From the NCBI RefSeq assembly GCF_900102015.1, contig NZ_FNAT01000004.1, positions 184,443 through 248,442 on the forward strand: DNA of 64,000 nucleotides. Reading direction: 5' to 3'. Every line of letters begins with the position of its first letter. Position 1 is the stretch's first letter. Both the position numbers and the translations under genes were made by a program. The DNA comes from Limimaricola pyoseonensis (GTDB lineage Bacteria > Pseudomonadota > Alphaproteobacteria > Rhodobacterales > Rhodobacteraceae). The notes under the pieces were generated by a model. The model made no database searches. It was not told the DNA's origin and saw only the letters and a program-made list of their open reading frames with translations. Positions 50,384 through 58,901 of this stretch are shown here, piece by piece.

Positions 50384-50868
50384 GATGCAATCCTCTGCGG
50401 CTGCGGCGGTGATCGATAATCTGGGGGCGCGCTCGCGGCGGTCAACGTCTCGACCTCGGCCGCGACGCGGGCCACGAGGTGGACCACGGAGCGCCTGACA
50501 TCGCGCGACACCCGGCTGTGCAGCAGGAAGGTGGCGCTGGCCTCGTCGCCGGCGCGCAGGCAGGCGATCAGCCGCAACAGCCAGCTTTCGTCGAAGGACA
50601 GCGCGCGGGCCGTCGGGCGGAAGAAGCGGGGCGAGCGGCCCAGCGCCTCGCCCAGCGTCGCCAGGAGCGCGTCGAGCATGGCCTCGGGCGCAAGGTCGCG
50701 CCGCGTGCCGACCATGGCGCAGGCGCGCGACAGCTCCATCCGGGCGCCGGCGCGGCAGCGCAGCGCCGAGACGCGCAGCTGCGCCAGCAGCCGCCGGTCG
50801 TCGGACGAGAGCGCGGCGCGGGGGTCCGGCCGGGGGGAGGCCGAAGGGTGGGGGATCGTCGCCGTCAT
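50380..50868 (-). CDS. Hypothetical protein coupled to dps
   Basis: 162 residues, all-helical in character, with an arginine-rich core (LRVSALRCRAGARMELSRACAMVG, then FDESWLLRLIACLRAGDEASATFLLHSRVSRDVRRSVVHLVARVAAEVE). No signal peptide or membrane segment. A ribosome site (CAGGA) precedes the ATG by 6 bases. The stop codon overlaps the dps start. I recognise no domain; the coupling suggests a part in the same response to iron or oxidative stress, perhaps as a regulator or partner of Dps. Confidence 0.7.
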   Translation of the reverse strand: MTATIPHPSASPRPDPRAALSSDDRRLLAQLRVSALRCRAGARMELSRACAMVGTRRDLAPEAMLDALLATLGEALGRSPRFFRPTARALSFDESWLLRLIACLRAGDEASATFLLHSRVSRDVRRSVVHLVARVAAEVETLTAASAPPDYRSPPQPQRIAS

Positions 50869-51013
50869 CTGGATCCTGCTCGTCGATCGTGTCTGTGCCG
50901 TGTTTCCTGAGTATATCTATCGGGAAATTTCGCGCCTGCAAAGAGGGGCCGGCGCGATCGGCGGAAGCGAGCCATGCGGCCGCCCCGGCAGGCGGGGCAA
51001 AAGCCTCGGCGGC

Positions 51014-51850
51014 TCAGGCGCTGGCCGCCCCGGCCAGCCGTGTCTGCCGCAGATGGGCGCGGAAGCGGTCGCGGCGGCTTGCGGCGTCGCGCAGCACGCA
51101 GCTCGTGCAATATTGCGCCGCCTCGTCTGGCAGGGTGTAGTGGCGGCAGCAGCCGCCGCGCAGGCGCAGCCAGTCGCCGATCTCCGGCGCCTCCGGCAGC
51201 GCGATCCATTCGAAATCGGTCTGCTTGCTGAAGAGCTTGCTGCCGCGGTCGCGCAGGATCGCGCGGGCCTGCGCGATGCCCGCCTCGGCGTCGCCCATCG
51301 CCCGCGCCTGAGCGAGGAACGTCGCCGCGAGGCTGTCGCCGACCATCCGCCACAGCGCCGCGCGCGACAGGCCCGACAGGCGGAACAGCCGCTCCACGGG
51401 GTCGGTGAAGAGCGTCTCCAGCGCCTTGGCGAACTCCGCCGGCCTCTCCGGCCCGTATGGCGCGAGGCGCAGGGCGAGCGGGTCGAGACAGAGGTCGAAG
51501 GTGCCGGACACGCCGGCAACGCCGTCTTTCTCCCGCTGCACCACGCGCGGCGCAACCCGTACCGCGCCGGGCGCGGCCTCGACGAGCCATGCGCCGCGCA
51601 GCGCCAGCCCGCAGAGCGGCTCGCAGACCGCCCATGACAGCTTGCCCAGCAGGTAGGCGCTCGCGAGCCTGTCATCGCCGCCCGGCGCGCCGGCCCGCAT
51701 CAGCGCCATCAGGCGCCGCAGCACCGGCTCGGGCATGTCGGTCAGGTCGACATGGCCCGGCCCCGGTGCAGACGTCGTGACCACGGCCGAGAACGCGCCC
51801 CGCAGCGGCGCCATCGCCGCGAGCAGGCCCGGCAGGTCGCGCGGCGCCAC
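51014..51850 (-). CDS. FhuF-type siderophore-iron reductase
   Basis: About 278 residues. The C-terminal cysteine motif RGGCCRHYTLPDEAAQYCTSCVLRD is the C-C-x10-C-x2-C [2Fe-2S] site of FhuF-family ferric-siderophore reductases, which release iron in the cytoplasm. The body (LASAYLLGKLSWAVCEPLCGLAL, VERLFRLSGLSRAALWRMVGDSLA) fits. The frame is open to a TTG at 52081, but codon third positions upstream of 51850 are much poorer in G/C, and FhuF is about 262 residues, so the GTG at 51850 is preferred; the start is uncertain. It complements the siderophore importer 3 kb away. Confidence 0.82.
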   Translation of the reverse strand: MAPRDLPGLLAAMAPLRGAFSAVVTTSAPGPGHVDLTDMPEPVLRRLMALMRAGAPGGDDRLASAYLLGKLSWAVCEPLCGLALRGAWLVEAAPGAVRVAPRVVQREKDGVAGVSGTFDLCLDPLALRLAPYGPERPAEFAKALETLFTDPVERLFRLSGLSRAALWRMVGDSLAATFLAQARAMGDAEAGIAQARAILRDRGSKLFSKQTDFEWIALPEAPEIGDWLRLRGGCCRHYTLPDEAAQYCTSCVLRDAASRRDRFRAHLRQTRLAGAASA

Positions 51851-52081
51851 GGTCAAAGTTGCAGCCCACGGCGGCAGCGAAAGACCCGTCTTGCCGCGAC
51901 GCTCGGCGGGAAGGCCTGCGCGGTGGCGGCGAGCACCCGATACGTCCTGAAAGGTCCGACCCGTCGCCGCATCCGTCGCTCCGTCGTCGTCGGCCCCGTA
52001 CCGACACTGGTCGGTGGCCGAAAGCCGTGAAAAGGCGCGGCAAACGCCGCCACTTCGGGTCGCCCCGTATTTCACGACCAA

Positions 52082-52398
52082 TACAGTCAGGAATTCGGAG
52101 CATCAAGCGATGTCAGGCGATCGGCCGTATGGCGGCAGGGCTTTCATCCCCTCGTGGCGCCATGCGGGCCGGCTGCGGTCGACGGCCGGCCCCGGTGCCG
52201 GCCGTGCCCGTCGGAGACGGGTGCCGGGTGCGAGGGAGATGGCCCGTCCGGGGGCGTCAGCCGATCTTTGGCCGGGACAGATCGCTCGCCACGCCCCGTC
52301 GGCTCGGGGCCGCGGCCCACGCAGCAGGAGCGACGGCAAGCCGGCACGTCCGGTGGCCGCCGCGAGGGCCCGTCCGGCCGGGGCGCGCCGTCGCCCGA
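52082..52398. other. Intergenic region with no gene seen
   Basis: About 317 bases between the reductase gene and the TRAP large subunit, both on the minus strand. Frames exist on both strands but none with a believable start. The reductase promoter is expected at its left end. I see no terminator with a T-run, repeat or RNA gene. Confidence 0.45.
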
Positions 52399-53676
52399 TC
52401 AGAAGAGCTTCGAGGGCAGCCAGAGGGCGATCTGCGGCGCCGCGATCAGAAGGCCCAGCATCCCCAGCATCAGCAGCACGTAAGGCGCCGATCCGGCGAC
52501 GATCCGGCCCATGGGCGCCCCGGTGATCGCCTTCAGCGTGAAGAGGTTCATGCCCACCGGCGGCGTGATCATCGCCATCTCGAGGTTCACGACCAGGAGC
52601 ACGCCGTACCAGATCGGATCGATGCCGAGATGCATCATCGCCGGCAGGATCACCGGTGCGGTGATCAGGATGATCGCCACGGATTCGAGGAACATGCCGA
52701 GGATCAGGATCATCACCATCATCACCAGCACGAAGCCCAGCGTCCCGAGATCGGCCGCGACCAGCGTCTCGACCAGCTGCTGCGGGATGCGCATCTTGGT
52801 CAGCACGTGGCTGAACACCGTGGCGCCGGCGAGGATCATGAACAGCATGCCGGACATCTTCGCCGCCTCCGCCGCCGCGTCCCAGACGTCGCGCCAGCCG
52901 ATCGAGCGGTAGATCAGCACCGTGATCGCCAGCGCCAGCCAGGCCCCGGCCGCGGCGGCCTCGGTGGCGGTGAAGATCCCGGCATACATGCCGCCGAGCA
53001 CGAAGACCGGCATCAGCACGGCCCAGAAGGACCTGCGCAGCGCGCCCAGCAGTTCGGCGGGCCCGGCCATGCGCTCGCGCGTCATGGTGCCGGCCAGCGC
53101 GGTGCGGATCACCGCCCAGAGAATGAAGATGCCCGCCAGCATGGCGCCGGGAACGATGCCGGCCATGAACAGCCCGCCGATCGAGGTGTCGGTGGTCACG
53201 CCGTAGAGGATCATCGGCCCCGAGGGCGGAATGAGAATGCCGAGCGTGCCGCCGGCGGCGACCACGCCGTAGGCCAGCCGCTCGTCATAGCCGAAGCGCA
53301 GCATCTGCGGGATCGCGACCGCGCCGATGGTCATGGCGGTGGCGACGCTCGAGCCCGAGATCGCCGCGAAGACCGTGCAGGCGAGGATGGTGGCGACGGC
53401 CAGCCCGCCGGGCAGGTGCCGGGTGAAGGTGTAGGCGGCGTCGTAGAGGTCGTCGACCACCCGGCCGCGGATCATGATGTTGGCCATGAAGGCGAAGATC
53501 GGGATCGCCACGAGCAGGTAGCGGTTCACCTCGTGGAAGATGATGTCGGAGACCGAGCCGAAGCCGCCCTGGGTGATGAGCAGCAGCGCGCCGCCATAGA
53601 GCGTGAGCCCCGCGAAGATCGGCACGCCGGTGAAGAGCAGCACGAGAAGCGTGGCGAGGATGGCGATGATGATCAC
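52399..53676 (-). CDS. TRAP transporter large permease (DctM)
   Basis: 425 residues with about twelve hydrophobic segments. DctM signatures: GLTLYGGALLLITQGG, AISGSSVATAMTIGAVAIPQML, GTLGILIPPSGPMILYGVTTDTSIG and the C-terminal GMNLFTLKAITGAPMGRIVAGSAPY. It overlaps the small-subunit stop (ATGA). Together with DctQ and DctP it makes a sodium-driven organic-acid importer. The enzymes further upstream suggest a dicarboxylate or hydroxy-dicarboxylate cargo. Confidence 0.94.
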   Translation of the reverse strand: MIIIAILATLLVLLFTGVPIFAGLTLYGGALLLITQGGFGSVSDIIFHEVNRYLLVAIPIFAFMANIMIRGRVVDDLYDAAYTFTRHLPGGLAVATILACTVFAAISGSSVATAMTIGAVAIPQMLRFGYDERLAYGVVAAGGTLGILIPPSGPMILYGVTTDTSIGGLFMAGIVPGAMLAGIFILWAVIRTALAGTMTRERMAGPAELLGALRRSFWAVLMPVFVLGGMYAGIFTATEAAAAGAWLALAITVLIYRSIGWRDVWDAAAEAAKMSGMLFMILAGATVFSHVLTKMRIPQQLVETLVAADLGTLGFVLVMMVMILILGMFLESVAIILITAPVILPAMMHLGIDPIWYGVLLVVNLEMAMITPPVGMNLFTLKAITGAPMGRIVAGSAPYVLLMLGMLGLLIAAPQIALWLPSKLF

Positions 53677-54272
53677 GGGCGGGCTCCGTCGGCTTGGGCG
53701 TCATGGGCTTCGGGCAACCGCAGCCAGAGCGTCAGGGTCTGGGCCACCTGCAGCGCGACGACCGGCAGCAGGAGCGCGCCGCCCAGCGGCAGCAGCATCT
53801 GCAGCGTCCAGAGCGGCAGTTCGAGGTAGCCCTCGGTCAGAAGGTTGATCATCCTCGAGAAGATCGCGGTCTTCCAGCCGTTGAAGATGAGCAGCAGCGC
53901 CACCGCGGCGACCGCGGCCGAGCCCCACAGCCGGATCGCCAGCGCCAGCCGCCCGCGCGCCGCCGAGGTCAGGATGTCGACCTCGATATGCCCGCGCTCC
54001 AGCAGCACGCGCGGGGCGGCCAGCATGGTGATCGCGGTGAGCGACAACGCGACGATCTCGTCGCTCCAGACGATCGGCGCGTTGAGCAGGTAGCGCGCCG
54101 TGACCGACAGGCCGAGCAGGCAGAGATCCATCAGGACGAGAAGCACGGCCAGCCCGAAGGCTGCCCGTGTGATCAGGCCGACCGCGCGCTCGGCGGCGAC
54201 CAGCCAGGCCGGGAAGGCGGCGCGCGCCGCCTGCTCGGCGGCGGCGTCCGCGCGCGGGGCCGGCCCCGCCAT
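53673..54272 (-). CDS. TRAP transporter small permease (DctQ)
   Basis: 199 residues with four hydrophobic helices. The second-helix region TARYLLNAPIVWSDEIVALSLTAITMLAAPRVLLERGHIEVD is the DctQ signature. The ATG at 54272 shares its A with the stop codon of the binding-protein gene (TGATG). The N-terminal 25 residues are Ala-rich and precede the family start, which is normal. Confidence 0.92.
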   Translation of the reverse strand: MAGPAPRADAAAEQAARAAFPAWLVAAERAVGLITRAAFGLAVLLVLMDLCLLGLSVTARYLLNAPIVWSDEIVALSLTAITMLAAPRVLLERGHIEVDILTSAARGRLALAIRLWGSAAVAAVALLLIFNGWKTAIFSRMINLLTEGYLELPLWTLQMLLPLGGALLLPVVALQVAQTLTLWLRLPEAHDAQADGARP

Positions 54273-55261
54273 CAGTTGGCGCCCAGAAGCTCGAGGAGCG
54301 TCTCGCCGTCGGCGCCGGTCTCCTCGACGAAGGCTTCGCGCACCGCCGGCTGCATGACGTCGCGCAGCGCCGCGACCTGATCGTCGGTCAGCACGCGGGC
54401 ATCCATCCCGGCGCCGGTGAGATCCTCGATGGCGGCCGGGTCGATGCCGTCGCGGGTGATGATCGAGCTTTCCACCGCCTTGTCGGCGGCGCGCTGGATG
54501 CCGGCGCGCACGTCGTCGGGCAGGCCCTCCCACCAGGCCGGGTTCACCACGAGGTTGTCGAAGGCGAGGAACATCGGCGTCGCGGTGCCGAACTTCTGCA
54601 CCTCGTAGAACTTGCGGCTGTAGGCGGCGGCCACCCCGGTCACACCGGCATCGATGACGCCGGTCTGCAGCGCCTGGTAGGTCTCGGAGCCCGGCATGTT
54701 CACCGGCGTCGCCCCGAGCGCCTCGAGGCCCTCGTTGAAGAGCGGCGTGAGGCCGCGGATCTTGATGCCCTCGAAATCGGCGGGCGTCTCGAGCGGGGCA
54801 TTGGCCGAGGTGAAGATCAGGTCGTTGGTGTCGACCACCCAGGCGATGTTCTGCACGCCGACTTCGCGCATCTTGGCGTCGAGCATCGCCGCCGCCTCGG
54901 AACCGATGAAGGCTTTCTGCGCCTGCGGCGAGGTCATCAGGTAGGGGATCAGCGTCACCGACATCTCGGGCACGGTGCCGCCCCATTGCAGGTTCAGGAT
55001 GATCGCGGATTCGATCTCGCCCGAGGCCACGGCGGCGTGGTGCTGGGTCGGGCTGAAGAGCTGCGCGGCGCCGAAGATCTGCACGTCGACCCGGCCGCCG
55101 GTTTCGGCTTCCACGTCCTTCTCGAACTGCACCATGCGCTCGGCGGTGTGATGCGACGGCGGAAACTGGTGGCTCAGCCGCATCGTGTAGTCCTGCGCGG
55201 CGGCCCCGCCGGCTGCGAGCGCGAGCAGCGCGGCCCCGGACAGGGTTCTCAGCGTGGTCAT
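54272..55261 (-). CDS. TRAP transporter solute-binding protein (DctP)
   Basis: 329 residues with a Sec signal ([22 protein letters not shown], cleavage before QDY). Family stretches are LSHQFPPSHHTAERMVQFEKDVE, the ligand arginine in FEGIKIRGLTPLFNEGLEALGATPVNM, and TGVIDAGVTGVAAAYSRKFYE. The arginine binds the substrate carboxylate in most DctP proteins. GGAGGAGAG precedes the ATG. It is 37 bp downstream of the HMG-CoA-lyase-like gene stop, so the importer is in the same unit as the enzymes. Confidence 0.93.
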   Translation of the reverse strand: MTTLRTLSGAALLALAAGGAAAQDYTMRLSHQFPPSHHTAERMVQFEKDVEAETGGRVDVQIFGAAQLFSPTQHHAAVASGEIESAIILNLQWGGTVPEMSVTLIPYLMTSPQAQKAFIGSEAAAMLDAKMREVGVQNIAWVVDTNDLIFTSANAPLETPADFEGIKIRGLTPLFNEGLEALGATPVNMPGSETYQALQTGVIDAGVTGVAAAYSRKFYEVQKFGTATPMFLAFDNLVVNPAWWEGLPDDVRAGIQRAADKAVESSIITRDGIDPAAIEDLTGAGMDARVLTDDQVAALRDVMQPAVREAFVEETGADGETLLELLGAN

Positions 55262-55298
55262 ATTCTCTCCTCCTCGAATTGACCGGTTGTGTTCTGTG

Positions 55299-56240
55299 CT
55301 AGGCGGGTTCCAGTACCCTCGGCAGGCCGGCCCGGGCCAGCGCGCCGTGCAGCGTCTCGCCCGGCAGCGCGGCCTCCAGCACCGCCCGCGCGCCTGCGAG
55401 CCCGGCCACGTCGATGCCGGTGTCGAAGCCCATGGTCTCGCAGAGAAACGCCATGTCCTCGAAGACCGCGTTGCCGGTGGCGCCGGGGGCGAAGGGACAG
55501 CCGCCCAGCCCCCCGAGGCTGCCGTCGAGCACCCGGATGCCGTGATCGAGCGCGGCGGCGCAATTGGCCAGCCCCAGCCCGCGGGTGTCGTGGAAATGCA
55601 TGGCCACCGGCATGGCCGGACCGAGCGCGGCGCGAAGGCCGTCGGCCAGCTGCGCGACCTGCCGCGGGCCGCCGAAGCCGACCGTGTCGGCCACGGCCAC
55701 GACGTCGGCGCCGGCGCGGGCGCAGTCCTCGGCGAGGCGCAGCACCGCGGCGGGCTCGACCGCGCCCTCCAGCGAACAGCCGAAGGCCATGGCGATCCCG
55801 GCGGTCAGCACCGGCGGGTCGGCGCGGTCGCGCCGCGCGGCGTCGATCCGTGCCAGCATCTCCAGTGCCTCGGCGCGGCTGCGGTTGGTGTTGGCGCGGC
55901 TGTGGCTCTCGGTCGCCGACAGCACGAAGATGATCTCGTCGACGCCGGTCTCGAGCCCATCGGCCACGCCGCGCTCGTTCAGCGCCAGCGCGCTCGAGAC
56001 GGCGCCGGGCAGGGCGGCGCCGGCCGAGATCAGCTCGCGCAGATCGGCGAATTGCGGAAACCGCTTCGCCGGCAGGAAGGAGCCCAGCTCGAAATGCCGG
56101 ACGCCCGCCGCGTGCTCGGCCCGCATCCAGTCGAGCTTCTGCGCGGTGTCGGGAAAGCCGCTCGTCAGCTGCAGCCCGTCGCGCAGGCCGACCTCGCGCA
56201 GCACCACGCGGTCTTCGGGGTAGAGCGTGCGGGGCTGCAT
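55299..56240 (-). CDS. Hydroxymethylglutaryl-CoA lyase-family enzyme
   Basis: 313 residues with a TIM-barrel HMGL-like domain. LREVGLRDGLQ near the N-terminus carries the catalytic Arg-Asp pair; MHFHDTRGLGLANC provides metal histidine and aspartate; and LGGCPFAPGATGN holds the conserved glycine-rich cysteine loop of HMG-CoA lyases. It cleaves a 3-hydroxy-acyl-CoA into acetyl-CoA and a keto acid. Its ATG overlaps the CoA-transferase stop (TGATG). With that enzyme and the TRAP importer it probably degrades a 3-hydroxylated dicarboxylate, such as 3-hydroxy-3-methylglutarate or citramalate. Confidence 0.9.
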   Translation of the reverse strand: MQPRTLYPEDRVVLREVGLRDGLQLTSGFPDTAQKLDWMRAEHAAGVRHFELGSFLPAKRFPQFADLRELISAGAALPGAVSSALALNERGVADGLETGVDEIIFVLSATESHSRANTNRSRAEALEMLARIDAARRDRADPPVLTAGIAMAFGCSLEGAVEPAAVLRLAEDCARAGADVVAVADTVGFGGPRQVAQLADGLRAALGPAMPVAMHFHDTRGLGLANCAAALDHGIRVLDGSLGGLGGCPFAPGATGNAVFEDMAFLCETMGFDTGIDVAGLAGARAVLEAALPGETLHGALARAGLPRVLEPA

Positions 56241-57421
56241 CAGGCGGCCTCCGCCCGGCGGCCCGACAGCGCCTCGATCTCGTCGGCGTCGAAGCCGAGC
56301 GCGCCGAGGATCGCGGCGTTGTCCTGCCCGATCTCGGGCACGTCGCCGCCGCCGGCGATCATCGCGCCGTCGATCTCGAAGGGCAGGCCGGGGGCGCGGA
56401 AGGAGGTCTCGCCATAGGTCGACTGCGCCAGCCCGCCGGGGCGCATCACATGCGCGTCGTCATACATGTCGCAGGGCTTCGCGATGGGCGAGAAGGGCAG
56501 GCCGGCGGCCTCGAACTCGGGGGCGAGGTCGTCGAAGCGGCGCTCGGCGATCCTTTCGGCCACCAGCGGGATGGTCCAGTCGCGGGCCTCGATCTGGTCC
56601 ATGCGGGTCTGCAGGCGCGGATCGTCCAGCAGCGCGTCGAGCCCCAGAAGGCGGCAGATCGTGGCCCATTGCCCCTCGGTCACGGCGCCGACGAAGATCT
56701 GCCGGCCATCGCGGTCGGCGAAGATGTCGTAGACCGGCCAGGAGAACTCGCGCTCGGGCATCGGCGGCGGGTTCTTTCCCTCCAGCTCGAACTGCACCAT
56801 GTGCTGCGCCACCAGCAGCAGGCAGTTCTCGAACAGCCCGACGCGGATCTCGCGCCCGGTGCCCGTCTCGCGCCGCTCCAGCAGGGCGGCGACCACCGAC
56901 AGGGCGGCGAAGAGCCCGCCCATGATGTCGTTGGCCGAGGAGCCGACGCGCAGCGGGCGGCCGGTCGGCCCGGTCATGTAGGCGAGCCCCGTCATCATCT
57001 GCACCACCTCGTCGAGCGCGGTGCGGTTCTGGTAGGGGCCCGACAGGAAGCCCTTGCCGGCGGCGAAGATCAGCTTCGGGAACTTGGCGCGCAGCGTCGC
57101 GGCGTCGACGCCGGCCTTCACCAGCGCGCTGTCGCGGAAGTTCTCCACGAAGACGTCGGCGGTGGACAGCAGCCGCTCCAGCGCGGCGCGCCCGGCCTCG
57201 GTCTTCACGTCGATGGTGACGGAGCGCTTGCCGCGGTTGAAGAGCGGGAACATCGGCCGGCCCATGCCGGTCAGGCTCCGCGTCTTGTCGCCATGCGGCG
57301 GTTCGACCTTGATCACCTCGGCGCCGAGATAGCCCAGGAACATGCCGCAGGACGGGCCCATGATCATGTGGCTCATCTCGACCACGCGGATGCCCGCGAG
57401 GGGCCGGAACTCGTCTGTCAT
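56240..57421 (-). CDS. CaiB/BaiF family CoA-transferase
   Basis: 393 residues of the class III CoA-transferase family: RPLAGIRVVEMSHMIMGPSCGMFLGYLGAEVIKVEPP at the start, NFRDSALVKAGVDAATL, and the catalytic aspartate in SSANDIMGGLFAALSVVAALLERRETG. GGAGGAGA lies 6 bases before the ATG at 57421; the longer frame upstream is not protein-like and enters the lysR promoter. It would activate an imported acid with CoA from succinyl-CoA or similar. Human SUGCT, which uses 3-hydroxy-3-methylglutarate and glutarate, belongs to this family. Confidence 0.9.
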   Translation of the reverse strand: MTDEFRPLAGIRVVEMSHMIMGPSCGMFLGYLGAEVIKVEPPHGDKTRSLTGMGRPMFPLFNRGKRSVTIDVKTEAGRAALERLLSTADVFVENFRDSALVKAGVDAATLRAKFPKLIFAAGKGFLSGPYQNRTALDEVVQMMTGLAYMTGPTGRPLRVGSSANDIMGGLFAALSVVAALLERRETGTGREIRVGLFENCLLLVAQHMVQFELEGKNPPPMPEREFSWPVYDIFADRDGRQIFVGAVTEGQWATICRLLGLDALLDDPRLQTRMDQIEARDWTIPLVAERIAERRFDDLAPEFEAAGLPFSPIAKPCDMYDDAHVMRPGGLAQSTYGETSFRAPGLPFEIDGAMIAGGGDVPEIGQDNAAILGALGFDADEIEALSGRRAEAA

Positions 57422-57493
57422 CTGCGTCTCCTCCGTTCGAGCGCGACGATAGACGCGAAACGGGAGGCTACAAATTATAACGATTGAGGGGAT

Positions 57494-57514
57494 GATCTCG
57501 ACAAAGTAGAGATC
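57494..57514. promoter_or_regulatory. GATCTC-N9-GAGATC dyad before lysR
   Basis: Perfect 6-bp arms at 57494-57499 and 57509-57514, separated by 9 bases, ending 4 bp before the lysR ATG and 73 bp from the divergent CoA-transferase gene. It is a good candidate for the binding or autoregulation site of the LysR protein. Binding is inferred. Confidence 0.55.
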
Positions 57515-57518
57515 GTTC

Positions 57519-58445
57519 ATGGACCCGCGCCAGCTGCGCATCTTCAAGGCCCTCTACGATTCCGGCAGCATCACGGCGGCCGGGAACCTCGAGCGCTGCG
57601 CGCCCTCGGTGGTGGCCCATCACCTCGCCAATCTCGAGCACCGGCTGGGCGTGTCGCTGTTCGAGCGTTCGCGCCGCGGCGTCGTGCCGACCCCCGCGGG
57701 GCAGAAGTTCCACGGCCATGCGCTGGCGATCCTGCGCGCCATCGACGGCGCCGAGAGCGACATGCGCGACACGCCGGACCGTCTGTCCGGACGGGTCGTG
57801 CTCGGGCTGGCCTTCTCGGCGGTGACCGCCTTCGCGGTGACGCTGATGCGGCGGGTGGTGGACGAGCACCCGGACCTGCATCTCGAGATCGCCGAGAGCG
57901 TGTCGGGGGCCACGATCAAGGGCCTGCTCGCGGCCGACACCGACCTTGCGGTGGCCTTCAACCCGCCCAAGGACAGCCGCCTGCTGCTGGTGCCTCTGCT
58001 CGAGGAGGAGATGATCTGCATCGGCCGTCGCGACATCATCGGTGAACCGGATAGACCGATGGCGATGGACGATTTCCTGTCGCGCCGCTTCGTTTTGCCC
58101 CGGCGCGGCCCGCTCGGCCGGCCGATGGCCGACGATGTCGATGTGCAGAAACGGCTCGAGCACCACGCCAGCCTGTTCTCGCAGAACGTCGTGGCGGCGG
58201 TGCTGTTCGTCAATTCCGGGCTCGGGCTGGGGCTCGGGACGCGGGCCAACCTGCTTTACGGCGCCTATGCGCAGGACGTGGTGGGCCGCCCCGTCGCCGG
58301 CCGCGCGATCACCAGGACGATGTATCTCTGCCTGCGCAGAGACACCCCGGTGTCACGCGCCATGGCCTACATGCGCGACGTCATCATCGACTGCGTCGAG
58401 ACGGAGGTGGCCGAAGGTCGCTGGCCATGCCGCCTGCTGATCTAG
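57519..58445 (+). CDS. LysR-family transcriptional regulator
   Basis: 308 residues. The N-terminal helix-turn-helix (about 1-60) reads MDPRQLRIFKALYDSGSITAAG, then SVVAHHLANLEHRLGVSLFERSRRGVVPTPAG; the periplasmic-binding-like effector domain follows. It is divergent from the CoA-transferase/HMG-CoA-lyase/TRAP unit with a 97-bp shared region that holds a dyad, the classic LysR arrangement. The inducer is probably the imported acid or its CoA ester. Confidence 0.92.
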   Translation: MDPRQLRIFKALYDSGSITAAGNLERCAPSVVAHHLANLEHRLGVSLFERSRRGVVPTPAGQKFHGHALAILRAIDGAESDMRDTPDRLSGRVVLGLAFSAVTAFAVTLMRRVVDEHPDLHLEIAESVSGATIKGLLAADTDLAVAFNPPKDSRLLLVPLLEEEMICIGRRDIIGEPDRPMAMDDFLSRRFVLPRRGPLGRPMADDVDVQKRLEHHASLFSQNVVAAVLFVNSGLGLGLGTRANLLYGAYAQDVVGRPVAGRAITRTMYLCLRRDTPVSRAMAYMRDVIIDCVETEVAEGRWPCRLLI

Positions 58446-58706
58446 CCGTCGCGATGCGGCCCCGGGAGGGCGACAGGCCCGTCTCCGGTGCGTCCGAGAC
58501 GGTTGCTTCCGGGAGTGCGTACCGCGGCGTCGGGAACAGGTTCGGATGGCAGCTTCGGGTCGGGCCAAAAGTGAAGGCCTCGTGCCGCCGACATGGCGTC
58601 AGCGGGGCTGCCTTCGGGTGTGGCCCGACGCGGACATTCGCCCGACGAGGCTGTCTGCTCGACCGGCGGCGATGTCATCGGGAGGCTGTCGATTTTCGGG
58701 ATAACC

Positions 58707-58781
58707 TGGCTGGGGTGGTAGGATTCGAACCTACGGTACACGGTACCAAAAACCGCTGCCTTACCACTTGGCTACACCCCA
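58707..58781 (-). tRNA. tRNA-Gln (TTG)
   Basis: On the minus strand a complete cloverleaf is seen: acceptor TGGGGTG at 58775-58781 pairing with CACCCCA at 58711-58717, D-arm AGCCAAGTGGTAAGGC, an anticodon loop TTTTGGT that gives anticodon TTG, and the T arm with GGTTCGAATCC. The discriminator is G, and CCA is encoded at 58707-58709. It reads CAA/CAG glutamine codons. It lies between lysR and kdsA. Confidence 0.95.
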
Positions 58782-58901
58782 GCAGGTGTGGCGGCTGTCT
58801 AACCTTGCCGGGCGGGGGGCGCAAGAGCCGAAAACCGGATTTTTGCAGCTTCCGCGAAGGCAGTCTGCGCGCCCCGGTTCCGGCGCGCGCAGGCCGTCGT
58901 C

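Noticed and set aside
50908-50922. Iron box upstream of the dps unit (TGA-N9-TCG)
   Set aside because: One base off the TGA-N9-TCA pattern and without further symmetry; such near-matches arise by chance.
58446-58706. Open frames between lysR and tRNA-Gln
   Set aside because: None has a start with a ribosome site or a family match; they include the tRNA gene itself.
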